A stretch of 64,000 nucleotides of DNA, taken from NCBI GenBank assembly GCA_963835525.1, contig CAWIFM010000002.1, positions 1 to 64,000 of the forward strand, in the 5' to 3' direction. Shown in pieces: positions 52,360 to 61,164 of the stretch; the first letter of the stretch is position 1; the number at the start of each line of letters is the position of its first letter. A program made the position numbers and the translations under genes. The notes under the pieces were generated by a model. That model was given only the letters and a program-made list of their open reading frames with translations, was not told the origin of the DNA and searched no databases. Source of the DNA: DASSUW01 sp963835525. Lineage in GTDB: Bacteria > Actinomycetota > Thermoleophilia > Solirubrobacterales > Solirubrobacteraceae.

Positions 52360-53304
52360 TTATTCGGCCTCGGTGGCCGCGGGCTTGAGCCATCCGGGCA
52401 CAGCCTCTACTTCTGGGGAGGGCGGGTGGCTCTGCACCCACGCCACCGCGGCCACCACGAGCAGGCCGCCGGCGATCTGGATCCCGGTCAACGCCTCGTC
52501 GTGGATGGCCCACGCCACCAGCGTTGCCAGCACCGGCTCGAGCGTCGCCACCACCCCCACCCGCGCGGCCGGCAGGTGGCGCAGCGCGCTGAGGTTGAGC
52601 AGGAACGGCGCGAGCGTGCCGATCACGACCACGCCGAGGGCGAGCGCGACGTTGCCGGCGCTGTCGAGCTCGCCGAGCGGGAACGTCCACGGTGGGCTGA
52701 CCAGCAGCCAGAAGAGCGTCGCGAAGCCGAGGCCCCAGGTGAGCGTCGTGAACGCGTCGTACGAGCGGCCCGCGCGCTCGAAGCCGACCAGGTAGATCGC
52801 GAAGGTCACCGCGGCGACCAGCGCGTAGACGACTCCGAGCCCGTCGATCGAGCCCGCGTCGAACACCTCCACCACGAGCGCCGAGCCGGCGATCGAAAGT
52901 GCGACCGCGCCGTAGAGCGACGGCTTGAGCCGCCGCCCGTGCGCCATCCGCAGCCACAGCAGCACCATCGCCGGCCCGGTGAACTGGATCACGAGCGCGA
53001 CGCTGATCGGCATCCGCTCGATCGCCAGGAAGTACGAGAACTGCACGATCGCGACGCCGGCGAAGCCGAGCCACGCCATCCGCGCCACGTCCGCGCGCGC
53101 GATCCTCAGCCGCCGCCGGTCGACCACTGCCAGCGCGCCGGCGAGCAGCACGAACGACACCGTCACCCGCAGCTGGCTCAGGTGCGAGGCCGAGACACCG
53201 TCCTCGAGCAGGAGCTTCGCGATCGATCCGTTGACGGCGAACATCGCCGCGGCGACCGCGGCGAGCAGGTAGCCCAGGCGCGGGCGGCGGCGATCGTCGT
53301 GCAT
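52360..53304 (-). CDS. EamA/DMT-family transporter
   Basis: Ten-helix membrane protein of 314 aa with two EamA repeats (LGYLLAAVAAAMFAVNGSIA at the start of the first, VYALVAAVTFAIYLVGFERA at the second). Closing motifs are VVATLEPVLATLVAWAIHDE and IQIAGGLLVVAAVAW. It probably exports metabolites or amino acids. ATG 53304 gives a short cytoplasmic head; the longer frame runs into the tRNA promoter region. It ends 14 bases before the riboswitch, so read-through into the CAP gene is possible. Confidence 0.89.
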   Translation of the reverse strand: MHDDRRRPRLGYLLAAVAAAMFAVNGSIAKLLLEDGVSASHLSQLRVTVSFVLLAGALAVVDRRRLRIARADVARMAWLGFAGVAIVQFSYFLAIERMPISVALVIQFTGPAMVLLWLRMAHGRRLKPSLYGAVALSIAGSALVVEVFDAGSIDGLGVVYALVAAVTFAIYLVGFERAGRSYDAFTTLTWGLGFATLFWLLVSPPWTFPLGELDSAGNVALALGVVVIGTLAPFLLNLSALRHLPAARVGVVATLEPVLATLVAWAIHDEALTGIQIAGGLLVVAAVAWVQSHPPSPEVEAVPGWLKPAATEAE

Positions 53305-53337
53305 GCGCCCCCATTGTGGCTGCCATACTCGCGCCAT

Positions 53338-53411
53338 CGGGGCGTAGCTCAGCTTGGCAGAGCGCCGCGTTTGGGTCGCGGAGGTCGCCGGTTCAAATCC
53401 GGCCGCCCCGA
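53338..53411 (+). tRNA. tRNA-Pro (anticodon TGG)
   Basis: Full cloverleaf: acceptor CGGGGCG/CGCCCCG, D-arm GCTCAGCTTGGCAGAGC, anticodon stem CCGCG/CGCGG with loop TTTGGGT (anticodon 53372-53374), and T-arm GCCGG-TTCAAAT-CCGGC. The C1-G72 start pair is typical of bacterial tRNA-Pro. CCA is not encoded (ACT follows), so CCA must be added by the nucleotidyltransferase. Confidence 0.96.
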
Positions 53412-53420
53412 CTTAGCGAA

Positions 53421-53444
53421 AGGCTCGCGTTTGCGGGCCTTTTT
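53421..53444 (+). terminator. Rho-independent terminator of the tRNA gene
   Basis: AGGCTCGC-GTTT-GCGGGCCT forms an 8-bp stem followed by TTTTT, ten bases after the tRNA end. It also lies 14 bases after the stop of the convergent LuxR-ATPase gene. Confidence 0.85.
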
Positions 53445-53457
53445 CTATACCGGGCGG

Positions 53458-56364
53458 TTACTCGAGCCCCCGGCGGTGGGCGAATGCCGCCGCCTCGACC
53501 CGTCCGCGGACGTTGAGCTTGCGCAGGATTCGCGAGACGTGGACGCTCGCGGTCTTGGGGCTGATGAACAGCTCGGCGCCGATCTCGCGGTTCGTGCGTC
53601 CGGCGGCGATCAGGCGCAGCACGTCGCGCTCGCGCGCCGTGAGATCGAGGTCGTCCGCGCCGCCTGGCTCCGGCGCAGCGCCCAGATCGATGCGGCCGCG
53701 CCGCGCCAGCACTCCGATCTCGTCCAGCAGTGGACGGGCGCCGAGATCGGCGGCCGTGGCCGCGGCGGCGCGCAACGGCCCGACAGCGGCGTGGCGCTGC
53801 CCGAGCGCGAGGGCGGCCTCGGCCTGGCGCCAGCGGGCGTAGGCGCCGGCGGCCGGGATCCCCAGCGCATCGGCGCGCAGGATCGGCGTGTCCCACGCAG
53901 CCGGATCGGGCGCGTGCGCCGCGCGCGTCAGCTCGGCCACGCACAGTGCCTCGTAGAGCAGCACTTCGGGCGCGGGCGCGCCAGATGTCGTCCTGCCGAC
54001 CTCTCCTGCGATCCGCTCGGCCAGGTCAGCGGCGCGGGACTGCGCCTCGCGCTCTCCGGGTTGGTCGAACCGCGCGCGCGCCCCCTCTGCGAGCTCGGCC
54101 TCCACGCGCATGCCGACCCAGTACAGCCGGGCGGTATAGAACGGATACTCCTGGCCCTCGCTCCGCGCCAGCCTGCGCATGACCAGGTCTCGCGCCGCCG
54201 CGGCTCGTCCGGCTGACAGCTCGAGCTCGGCGGCCGTCGCGTCGACCGGCGCGTTCCACATCGCTGATGCCTCGGCCTTGAGCCTCTCACGCGCACGCGC
54301 GAGGCCGTCCCGCGCGGCGCGGGAATCGCCGCGCGCGGCCGCGACCTGAGCGACGGTCGCGTGCGCGCTCCCCTCTGCCAGCCCGCCCGCGTGCAGCGCG
54401 AGCGCCCGGCCCGCCAGCTGCGCGGCATGGTCCCAGCGCCCGGCCCGGAACATGCGGTGCGCGGCCTCGCCCAGCAGCATCGCGCGGTAGCCGGTGCCGA
54501 GTCCCAGTGACCGGCTGGCCTCGAGGCCGTCGAGCGCAATTCGTGCGGCTTCGTCGATCCGGCCCGCCTGGTCGACCACGTCGCTGAGGTTCACGTAGGC
54601 GCGACCGATGTCGTCGAAACTCCGGAGCTCCAGCGCGATCGCGAGCGCCTCCCGGAGGCACGCCTCGGCCGCGGCGTGCTCGCCGAGGCCGGAGCGGCAG
54701 GCGCCGAGCGTGTTGAGCGCGTGCCCCTCCTGAGCGCGCGCACCGACCGCGCGGGCGACCGCGAGCGCCTCCTCGCAGCGAGCGATCGCGTCATGCGCGT
54801 AGCCGCGAAGCATGAGCAGCTGGCCCTCGGCCGCCACGACCCGTGCGCGTTCGGCGCTTGGCGGATCGGCCGGCAGCGTGGCAACCGCTGCGCGGCAGGC
54901 TGCCGCTGCCTCGTCGCCGCGGCCCGCGAGCCATAGGAATCGGCCGAGGCGCTCCTGCGCCAGCCCGGCGCGGACCGGGTCGCGCTCGACGTCGACCTGG
55001 GCCACGGCGTCACGCGCCAGCGCGACGGCGCGCTCGCGATCGGCGGCCAGGGCCGCCGCGTCGGCAGCGCGGCGTGTGAGGTCGATGCGGTCCATCCCGG
55101 CACGCGCCTCGGCAGCCTCGACGCGATCCCAGACGTCGAGCGCGTACTCGAAGTGGCGCTGCGCCTCCGGGAATGCTGCGATCCGTGCGGCCGAGCGTCC
55201 GGCGTCGACGGACGCCGCCAGTGCCTCTTCGAGCTCGTGCGCGGCCTTCCAGTGATGCGCAAGCTCTGCGGCGGTTACCGCCGTGCCCTCACCCGCGAGA
55301 TCCGGCGCGTTCGTCAGGGCGCGGGCGATCGCCGCGTGGAGCCGTGCGCGCGCGCCGGGCAGGACGTCCGCGTACACGGCTTCGCGCATCAGCGCATGGC
55401 GGAAGGCGTACGCGTCGCTGCCGCTGCGCACGAGCACGTGATGGGTCACGGCGTCGCGCATCGCGTCCTCCAGCTCGAGCTCCTGCAGCTCGACCGTGGC
55501 GGCGAGCAGGCGGTGGGACACGCTCGCTCCGGCGCACGCAGCGACACGCAGCGCCGCCCGGGCGCCCTCCGACAGCTGCTCGATGCGCGCCATCATCGCC
55601 TCGCGCACCGTCTCGGGCAGCTCGGTGTCGCCGGCGGCGAGCAGCTCCTCGGCCAGGAACGCGTTGCCCTCCGACCGCGCGAGCACCTGCGCTGCCAGCT
55701 CGGGGGCGGGCACCTCGCCGCGGATCGTGGTCAGGAGCTGGACGAGCTCTTCCTCGTCGAAGCGCGACAGCTCGATCCGCTCGACGCCGCCGGCGTGTGC
55801 GGTGACGAACACGTGAAGCGGGTGGTGCCGGTGCAGCTCGTCGCTGCGGTATGTGGCGACGAGCACGACCGGCTCCTGCCGCAGACTGCGGATGAGGTAC
55901 GCGAGCAGGTCGCGCGTGGAGCGGTCAGCCCAGTGCAGGTCCTCGATCGCGATCACGGTCGGGGCGAGCTCGCCGAGGCGGCCGATCATCGCGAGCACCA
56001 GCTCGAGCCTGCGCGCGTGGCTGTCCGGTGCCGTCGGATCGAGGACTGCGCGTGCAGGCCCGAGCACGCCGGCGAGCGCGTCGGGAGTGAGGTCACTCTC
56101 GAGCTGGCGCAGGATCGCGGCGAGCGGCGCGTGCGGAAGCTCGTCCCCGCCGAGCTGGATGCAGTTGCCGATCACCACGCGCGCGCCGGTCGCGGTCGCG
56201 CGTGCCGCGAACTCCGCCAGCAGGCGCGACTTGCCGACACCGGCCTCGCCGCTCACCAGAACGGTGGACGCCGCGTCCTTTCGCGCCGCCGCGAGCGCGG
56301 CGTCGAGCGTCGCCAGTTGCTCCGCGCGCCCGATGAAGACCGGACTGGAGATACGGCGCACCAC
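53458..56364 (-). CDS. Large LuxR-family ATP-dependent regulator (LAL/MalT-like)
   Basis: Regulator of 968 aa. The N-terminal STAND-type ATPase has Walker A SGEAGVGKSRLL and Walker B VIAIEDLHWADRST. A long helical, TPR-like middle (AGRSAARIAAFPEAQRHFEY onward) would sense a ligand or partner. The C-terminal LuxR domain begins LTARERDVLRLIAAGRTNRE. Start GTG 56364 (or 56361) before RRISSPVFIGRAEQLATLD is preferred. The longer 1042-aa reading runs into a decayed membrane-protein gene upstream. Confidence 0.88.
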   Translation of the reverse strand: MVRRISSPVFIGRAEQLATLDAALAAARKDAASTVLVSGEAGVGKSRLLAEFAARATATGARVVIGNCIQLGGDELPHAPLAAILRQLESDLTPDALAGVLGPARAVLDPTAPDSHARRLELVLAMIGRLGELAPTVIAIEDLHWADRSTRDLLAYLIRSLRQEPVVLVATYRSDELHRHHPLHVFVTAHAGGVERIELSRFDEEELVQLLTTIRGEVPAPELAAQVLARSEGNAFLAEELLAAGDTELPETVREAMMARIEQLSEGARAALRVAACAGASVSHRLLAATVELQELELEDAMRDAVTHHVLVRSGSDAYAFRHALMREAVYADVLPGARARLHAAIARALTNAPDLAGEGTAVTAAELAHHWKAAHELEEALAASVDAGRSAARIAAFPEAQRHFEYALDVWDRVEAAEARAGMDRIDLTRRAADAAALAADRERAVALARDAVAQVDVERDPVRAGLAQERLGRFLWLAGRGDEAAAACRAAVATLPADPPSAERARVVAAEGQLLMLRGYAHDAIARCEEALAVARAVGARAQEGHALNTLGACRSGLGEHAAAEACLREALAIALELRSFDDIGRAYVNLSDVVDQAGRIDEAARIALDGLEASRSLGLGTGYRAMLLGEAAHRMFRAGRWDHAAQLAGRALALHAGGLAEGSAHATVAQVAAARGDSRAARDGLARARERLKAEASAMWNAPVDATAAELELSAGRAAAARDLVMRRLARSEGQEYPFYTARLYWVGMRVEAELAEGARARFDQPGEREAQSRAADLAERIAGEVGRTTSGAPAPEVLLYEALCVAELTRAAHAPDPAAWDTPILRADALGIPAAGAYARWRQAEAALALGQRHAAVGPLRAAAATAADLGARPLLDEIGVLARRGRIDLGAAPEPGGADDLDLTARERDVLRLIAAGRTNREIGAELFISPKTASVHVSRILRKLNVRGRVEAAAFAHRRGLE

Positions 56365-56407
56365 GCGCCGATTATCGCGCCGATTCGGGCGCGGCTCGCA
56401 GCCGTAT

Positions 56408-56797
56408 TGGCGCAGGACGACGCGTCGATGGTGAATCAGGATCGCAATCGCGCCGTTGACGAGGCCGAAGTAGACCGGGTAGATGAGCAGAGGTCCGCGC
56501 CGACGACACACGAAGTGGCGACGATCGGCTCCTCGGCGATCATCCACCCGATCACCCCGCCCGACCCGAGCATGATCACGACTCATGAGCCTGGTCGCGG
56601 CGGATTGCAGACGACGATGCCGACCCTCGCCGCGGCAGGATCGCCAGGACGAAGATGATCGCGAGCACGCTCCAGATCAGCCACGTCCCGCGGTGCGGTC
56701 GAGTCGCCCCGCGGAGGGTGTCGCGGACGTAGGGGATCGTGTCGGCGATCCCGACCAGAACGGCCAGCACGCCGAGCACGGGTGCGATTTCGGTCAT
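56408..56797 (-). pseudogene. Decayed small membrane protein gene with internal deletions
   Basis: The N-terminus is clear: MTEIAPVLGVLAVLVGIADT, PYVRDTLRGATRPHRGTWLI and WSVLAII. Later pieces GVIGWMIAEEPIVATSCVVG and LLIYPVYFGLVNGAIAILIH lie in two other frames and are too close together. From my memory of similar actinobacterial proteins of about 180-200 aa, roughly 30 residues after the first part and 40 before the last are missing. It therefore looks like true decay by deletion, not only indel error. Coupled by ATGA to the gene upstream. Confidence 0.6.
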
Positions 56798-56982
56798 CGC
56801 CGGAGCAGCGTCACGGTGGCCGTACCGCCGAAGCGATCGAGCGCGAGTTCGCCGTGCGCGCGCATGCCGATGGCGTCGATGAGGGTCGGCACGAAGCGAC
56901 GGATCGTGCCGGGATCGGCAAGGCGGCCGCGCTCGCAGCCGTGCAGGTCGATGGCTGCGAGCAGGCCCCAGTGCGCGATCAT
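56794..56982 (-). CDS. Truncated S-adenosylmethionine-decarboxylase-like protein
   Basis: A 62-residue reading frame. HWGLLAAIDLHGC, IRRFVPTLIDAIGMRAHG and ALDRF match the start of small AdoMet decarboxylase-like proteins, and GGTATVTLLRR matches their end. The middle, including the pyruvoyl-forming Ser segment, is absent, as if deleted between two RFG/HFGG-like sites. It is probably inactive. Start and stop overlap both neighbours by ATGA. Family assignment is from memory of related sequences. Confidence 0.55.
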   Translation of the reverse strand: MIAHWGLLAAIDLHGCERGRLADPGTIRRFVPTLIDAIGMRAHGELALDRFGGTATVTLLRR

Positions 56983-57836
56983 GCGGCTGGGCTTGCCACG
57001 TACGTGTAGTAGTTGCAGGCCGCGAAGAACGTGCCGCCCTCGACGGCGCGGCGCTGGTCGGCGAGCCACGCTTCGACGTCTGCGGCGGGCACCAGGCCGC
57101 TCTTGGCCGCCAGTGGCGCGTAGGCCTCGGCCAGATTGAGCATGAAGCCGCTCGACCCGGCCTCGGCATAGACGTGGGCCTGCGTGGCGACGAGCCGGAG
57201 CCCGGCCTGAGGCAGGAGGCGCGGGAGCTCGCGCATGACCCGAGGCGAGCTCATGATGATCGACTGGACCGCGCCCTCCATGACCTGGCCGAGCTGCGGG
57301 TCCGAGTTGTCGAAAGTCAGCGACGCGTAGTCGCCGTCGAAGACGACCACGGATCCGCCCGGGCGGGTCACGCGTCCGGCTTCCGCGAGCACCGCGAGCG
57401 GTTCGCGGACGTGGCTGATCAGGGTGTGGGCCACGGTGGCGTCGAAGCTCGCGGACGGCAGATCGAGCTCGTGCGCGTCGCCGATCGCGAAATCGACGCG
57501 GCCGCCGATGCCCTCGGTGGCGGCGAGCCGCTGGGCGGCGGCGATGAAATCCGGACTCTGGTCGATGCCCGTCACGGTGCCGGCGAACCCATCGCGCCCG
57601 GCGATCGCGCGCGCGACGACGCCGGTGCCGCAGCCCAGATCCAGGACGGCCGCGGTGGATGGCAGCCCGATCAGATCCAGGTACGCGTCGCGGTAGGCCA
57701 CGAACGTCGGATCGCCGGCGCGGAACTCGAGTCGCTCGATGAACCGCTCGCGCGTCGCGGCGTCCTGCTCGTTGACGAACTGCATCGCGTCGCGAACGCG
57801 GACCGGTGTCTCACCAGGGCTCGGTGAGGGTGGCAT
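56979..57836 (-). CDS. SAM-dependent methyltransferase
   Basis: Class I methyltransferase of 285 aa. Motif I is VLDLGCGTGVVARAI, with TVTGIDQSPDFI as the acidic-loop strand, IGDAHELDLPSASFDA as motif II/III and GRVTRPGGSVVVFDGDYASL as the post-motif. Substrate unknown; small-molecule or lipid methylation is likely. It heads a three-gene string whose two downstream members are truncated. Confidence 0.87.
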   Translation of the reverse strand: MPPSPSPGETPVRVRDAMQFVNEQDAATRERFIERLEFRAGDPTFVAYRDAYLDLIGLPSTAAVLDLGCGTGVVARAIAGRDGFAGTVTGIDQSPDFIAAAQRLAATEGIGGRVDFAIGDAHELDLPSASFDATVAHTLISHVREPLAVLAEAGRVTRPGGSVVVFDGDYASLTFDNSDPQLGQVMEGAVQSIIMSSPRVMRELPRLLPQAGLRLVATQAHVYAEAGSSGFMLNLAEAYAPLAAKSGLVPAADVEAWLADQRRAVEGGTFFAACNYYTYVASPAA

Positions 57837-57917
57837 CGGATACCTCCGGAGGATCGATGCGCCGACGCTATGCCTAAGGCACGCCTCTACGCATCCGGCA
57901 GATGCCCATGCCGGTCC

Positions 57918-58319
57918 TTACACGACCCCGCGCGGCCAGAAGCCGTCGATCTTCTCGAACGGCGGGTCGGCGAGCCGCGTCGAGAAGACCAGGAGCTCGG
58001 CCTCGGCCTCGGTGTCGTTGTGGACCGAGTAGCCCTCCTCGCCCGTCATCCGCACCGCCGTCTGCGGCCCGGCCTCGAAGACGTCGTCGCCCACCTTGAA
58101 CGTGACGGTGCCCGAGATCACGAAGTAGACCTCCTCCTGGCCCGGGTGGCGGTGGCTGTAGCTGCCGCGGCCGCCCGTACCGGGCAGCATGCGCCGCCAG
58201 CTGAACGACACCTGCTCGGTTCCGAGCGCGTCGCTGTACCAGCGCTGCTCGCCGAAGTCCGGCCATTGGGCCATGAAGTCGAGCGCGTCCTCACGGTGGG
58301 CGATCGTGTAGCCGGTCAT
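57918..58319 (-). CDS. Cupin-domain protein
   Basis: Single-domain cupin of 133 aa with metal-ligand histidines in SYSHRHPGQEEVYFVISG (motif 1) and the second motif near GYSVHNDTEAEAELL. It may be a small dioxygenase, isomerase or sensor. Start ATG 58319 is supported by GAGGAGG seven bases upstream. Divergent from the SnoaL/ECF sigma pair. Confidence 0.87.
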   Translation of the reverse strand: MTGYTIAHREDALDFMAQWPDFGEQRWYSDALGTEQVSFSWRRMLPGTGGRGSYSHRHPGQEEVYFVISGTVTFKVGDDVFEAGPQTAVRMTGEEGYSVHNDTEAEAELLVFSTRLADPPFEKIDGFWPRGVV

Positions 58320-58402
58320 CTCATACCTCCTCGGGAGAACAGTTCCAGGTCGTCGCGGTGTCTGCACTTCAGAGATCCATCACACCATGGAGGCCTGTGA
58401 AG

Positions 58403-58768
58403 ATGACCGCCCGAGAGGCCGTGTCCCGCTACTACGACGCGTGGAAGACCAGGAAAGGTGACTTCAGTGAGGTCCCGCTCGCCGACGACTTCCGGTTCAC
58501 CGGGCCGGTCGCGAGCTTCGACAGCGCCGGTGGCTATCGCGCGATGGCCGCCCAGGCGGGGGCTGCGGTCACCGCCTTCGCCGTGCGCCGGCAGTTCGTC
58601 GAGGGCGGCACCGTCTGCTCGATCGTCGACTGGCAGATGGGGATCCCCGGCACCGGTCCTATGACCGCCGCCGAGCTGCTCGAGGTCGAGGACGGCGTCA
58701 TCGTCCGCGGCGAGCTGATCTACGACGCCGAGCAGCTCCGGCGCGCGATGGCCGAGGCCGGCGGGTGA
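58403..58768 (+). CDS. SnoaL-like (NTF2-fold) protein
   Basis: Protein of 121 aa with an NTF2-like cone fold: MTAREAVSRYYDAWKTRKGD, FRFTGPVASFDSAGGYRAM, then FVEGGTVCSIVDWQM. It could bind a small ligand. Its stop overlaps the GTG of the ECF sigma gene, whose own C-terminal domain is also SnoaL-like, so the two may sense related compounds. Confidence 0.82.
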   Translation: MTAREAVSRYYDAWKTRKGDFSEVPLADDFRFTGPVASFDSAGGYRAMAAQAGAAVTAFAVRRQFVEGGTVCSIVDWQMGIPGTGPMTAAELLEVEDGVIVRGELIYDAEQLRRAMAEAGG

Positions 58769-59715
58769 GCGCAGTCCGCGACGACACCTTCCGCGAGCTG
58801 GCAGAGGCGCATCGCCGCGAGCTGCAGATGCACTGCTACCGGCTGCTCGGATCGGTCCAGGACGCGGAGGATCTCGTGCAGGAGACGCTGCTCGCCGCCT
58901 GGCGCGGCCTCGAAGGCTTCGAGGGGCGCGCTTCGCCGCGCTCGTGGCTGTATCGCATCGCCACCAACCGCTGCCTGAACGCGCTGCGCGACCGCGGACG
59001 GCGGATTCCCGAGCTGCCGGGCCCGCCAGAAGACGCGCCGGTCCCGCCGGAGCCGACGCGCCGGCGCGAGCCGGTCTGGCTCGAGCCCTACCCGGACGCC
59101 CTACTCGACGTGCGCTACGAGCAGCGCGAGGCGATCGGGCTGGCGTTCGTCGCCGCGCTCCAGCGCCTGCCGCCGCGCCAGCGCGCGGTGCTCGTCCTGC
59201 GCGACGTCCTCGGCTTCCGCGCCGCTGAGGTCGCCGAGATGCTCGACGTCAGCGAGGCGTCGGTGACCAGCGCCCTGCATCGCGCGCGCACGGCGCTCGA
59301 GCCGCTCCCGATCGACCAGGCGCCGCTGCCGGACTCGCCGCTCGAGCGCGCGCTCGTCGCTCGCTTCACCGACGCGTTCGAGCGCGGCGACGTGCGCGGT
59401 GTCGTCGAGCTGCTGACGGCCGACGCGCTGCTCACGATGCCGCCGGAGCCGCTCGAGTACGAGGGTCCCGCTGCGATCGCCGGTTTCCTGTCGACCGTCC
59501 CCGCAGGCGGACGCCTCGAGCTCTTCCGGCTCGTCCCGACCCGCGCCAACGGGCAGCCCGCCTTCGGCTGCTACCTGCGCGATGCGCACGCGCCGGTCGC
59601 GCACGCCTACGGGCTCATGGTCCTCACGCTCCGGCGCGACGGCATCGCCGCCATCACCGGCTTCCCCGACACCAGCGTCTTTCCGCACTTCGGACTGCCG
59701 CGAACGCTGCGCTGA
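58765..59715 (+). CDS. ECF sigma factor with C-terminal SnoaL-like domain
   Basis: Sigma factor of 316 aa. Region 2 is HCYRLLGSVQDAEDLVQETL with RASPRSWLYRIATNRCLN; region 4 is LPPRQRAVLVLRDVLGFRAA and SEASVTSALHRARTAL. About 130 added residues form an NTF2/SnoaL-like domain (FTDAFERGDVRGVVELLTAD). Sigma factors with this tail need no separate anti-sigma in known cases; the tail controls them. GTG start coupled to the SnoaL gene. Confidence 0.92.
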   Translation: MSAVRDDTFRELAEAHRRELQMHCYRLLGSVQDAEDLVQETLLAAWRGLEGFEGRASPRSWLYRIATNRCLNALRDRGRRIPELPGPPEDAPVPPEPTRRREPVWLEPYPDALLDVRYEQREAIGLAFVAALQRLPPRQRAVLVLRDVLGFRAAEVAEMLDVSEASVTSALHRARTALEPLPIDQAPLPDSPLERALVARFTDAFERGDVRGVVELLTADALLTMPPEPLEYEGPAAIAGFLSTVPAGGRLELFRLVPTRANGQPAFGCYLRDAHAPVAHAYGLMVLTLRRDGIAAITGFPDTSVFPHFGLPRTLR

Positions 59716-59744
59716 CAATCGCTGGACATGACTGTGCACTGAAT

Positions 59745-59773
59745 TTGACAAGCAGCTCCGATCTGTGCATGAT
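59745..59773 (+). promoter_or_regulatory. Sigma-70-like promoter for the FAD oxidoreductase gene
   Basis: TTGACA (59745-59750) and CATGAT (59768-59773) are 17 bases apart, 40 bases ahead of the start codon. The spacing and -35 are consensus; the -10 matches at four of six positions. Confidence 0.5.
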
Positions 59774-59813
59774 TCGCCGTACAGTGATGTGCAGCGAAAT
59801 AGAGAGGATCTCG

Positions 59814-61154
59814 ATGAACATGGTTCGGCCGGGCGATCGCGGCTGGGATGCCGCCCGCGGCACCTTCAACCTCCTGATCGACCAGCAGCCCGAGGCGATC
59901 GCCTTCCCGGCCGACGCGCGCGAGGTCGCCGCCGTCATCGCCGGCGCGCGCGAGCGCGGCCTGCGCGTCGCGGCCCAGGCGACGGGGCACAACCCCGGGC
60001 CGCTCGGCTCGCTGCGCGACACCGTGATCCTCAACACCTCGGCCCTCACCGGCGTCACGATCGACGCCGCGGCCCGCCGCGTGCGCGTGGGCGCCGCCAC
60101 GCGCTGGGAAGAGGTGACGCCGCGCCTCTCCGAGCTGGGGCTGGCCGCGCTGCACGGCTCGTCGCCCGACGTCGGGATCGTCGGCTACTCGCTGGGCGGC
60201 GGCATCGGCTGGCTCGCCCGCAAGCACGGAATGCAGACGAACGCGGTGACCGCGATCGAGCTCGTGACGGCCGACGGCCGCCACGTCCGCACCGACCCCG
60301 AGCACGAGCCGGAGCTGTTCTGGGCGCTCCGCGGCGGCAACGGCAACTTCGGCGTCGTCACCGCGCTCGAGTTCGCCGTGCTGCCGGTGCGCGAGCTGTA
60401 CGCCGGCGCCATGTTCTTCCCGGTCGAGCGCTCGGCCGAGGTCCTCCACGCGTGGACGGAGCTGCTGCCCTCGCTGCCCGAGGAGCTCACGTCATGGGTC
60501 AGCATCATCCACTTCCCGCCGCTGCCGGAGGTGCCCGAGGCCGTCCGCGGGCGCGCGATGATCATCGTCAAGGCGGCCCACCTCGGCCGGGAGGCCGAGG
60601 GGCGCGAGCTCCTGCGGCCGGTGCGGGCGCTGCGCCCGGAGCTCGACACGTTCGCGATGCAGCCTCCGGTCGCGCTCTCCGAGCTGGCGATGGACCCGCG
60701 CGACCCGCTGCCCTTCCGGTCCGCGCACGCCCTCGTTGACGAGCTCTCCGGCGAGGCGATCGAGGACATCGCGCGCATCGGCGGGCCCGGCTCGTCACTC
60801 GCGCTGGTCCAGCTCCGGCACATGGGGGGCGCCCTCGCCCGCCGCGCTCCCGGCGCCGGTGCCCGCGCCACGCTCCCGGGCGAGGTCTGCGTGTTCGGCC
60901 TCGGCGTCGTGCCCGAGGCCGCCGCCGAGCCGGTGGTCCGCGCCGAGCTCGACGCCATGACCGCCGCGGTCGCCCCGCACCGCGCCGGCGACTACCCCAA
61001 CTTCGTCGAGGAGCAGGCGGACGCGAGCGCCTTCTTCGACCACGCTACCTGGGCACGCCTGACCGCGGTCAAAGCGCTCTACGACCCCGAGGACGTCTTC
61101 AAGGGCAACCACCACATCCCGCCGGCCTGGGAGCGGGCGGAGGCCGCCGCGTAA
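59814..61154 (+). CDS. FAD-binding oxidoreductase (berberine-bridge-enzyme-like)
   Basis: PCMH-type flavoprotein of 446 aa. The FAD domain shows VAAQATGHNPGPLGSLRDTV (covalent-type loop), SPDVGIVGYSLGGGIGWLAR and LFWALRGGNGNFGVVTALEF. The C-terminal BBE segment ends YPNFVEEQADASAFF and YDPEDVFKGNHHIPP. It oxidises an alcohol or sugar-like substrate, not identifiable here. ATG 59814 has AGAGGA seven bases upstream. Confidence 0.91.
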   Translation: MNMVRPGDRGWDAARGTFNLLIDQQPEAIAFPADAREVAAVIAGARERGLRVAAQATGHNPGPLGSLRDTVILNTSALTGVTIDAAARRVRVGAATRWEEVTPRLSELGLAALHGSSPDVGIVGYSLGGGIGWLARKHGMQTNAVTAIELVTADGRHVRTDPEHEPELFWALRGGNGNFGVVTALEFAVLPVRELYAGAMFFPVERSAEVLHAWTELLPSLPEELTSWVSIIHFPPLPEVPEAVRGRAMIIVKAAHLGREAEGRELLRPVRALRPELDTFAMQPPVALSELAMDPRDPLPFRSAHALVDELSGEAIEDIARIGGPGSSLALVQLRHMGGALARRAPGAGARATLPGEVCVFGLGVVPEAAAEPVVRAELDAMTAAVAPHRAGDYPNFVEEQADASAFFDHATWARLTAVKALYDPEDVFKGNHHIPPAWERAEAAA

Positions 61155-61164
61155 GAATGGCTCG

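Noticed and set aside
56365..56586. Extension of the LuxR-ATPase regulator to 1042 aa
   Set aside because: The extra N-terminal part contains remnants of a different membrane protein in a shifted frame; the ATPase domain start fits GTG 56364.
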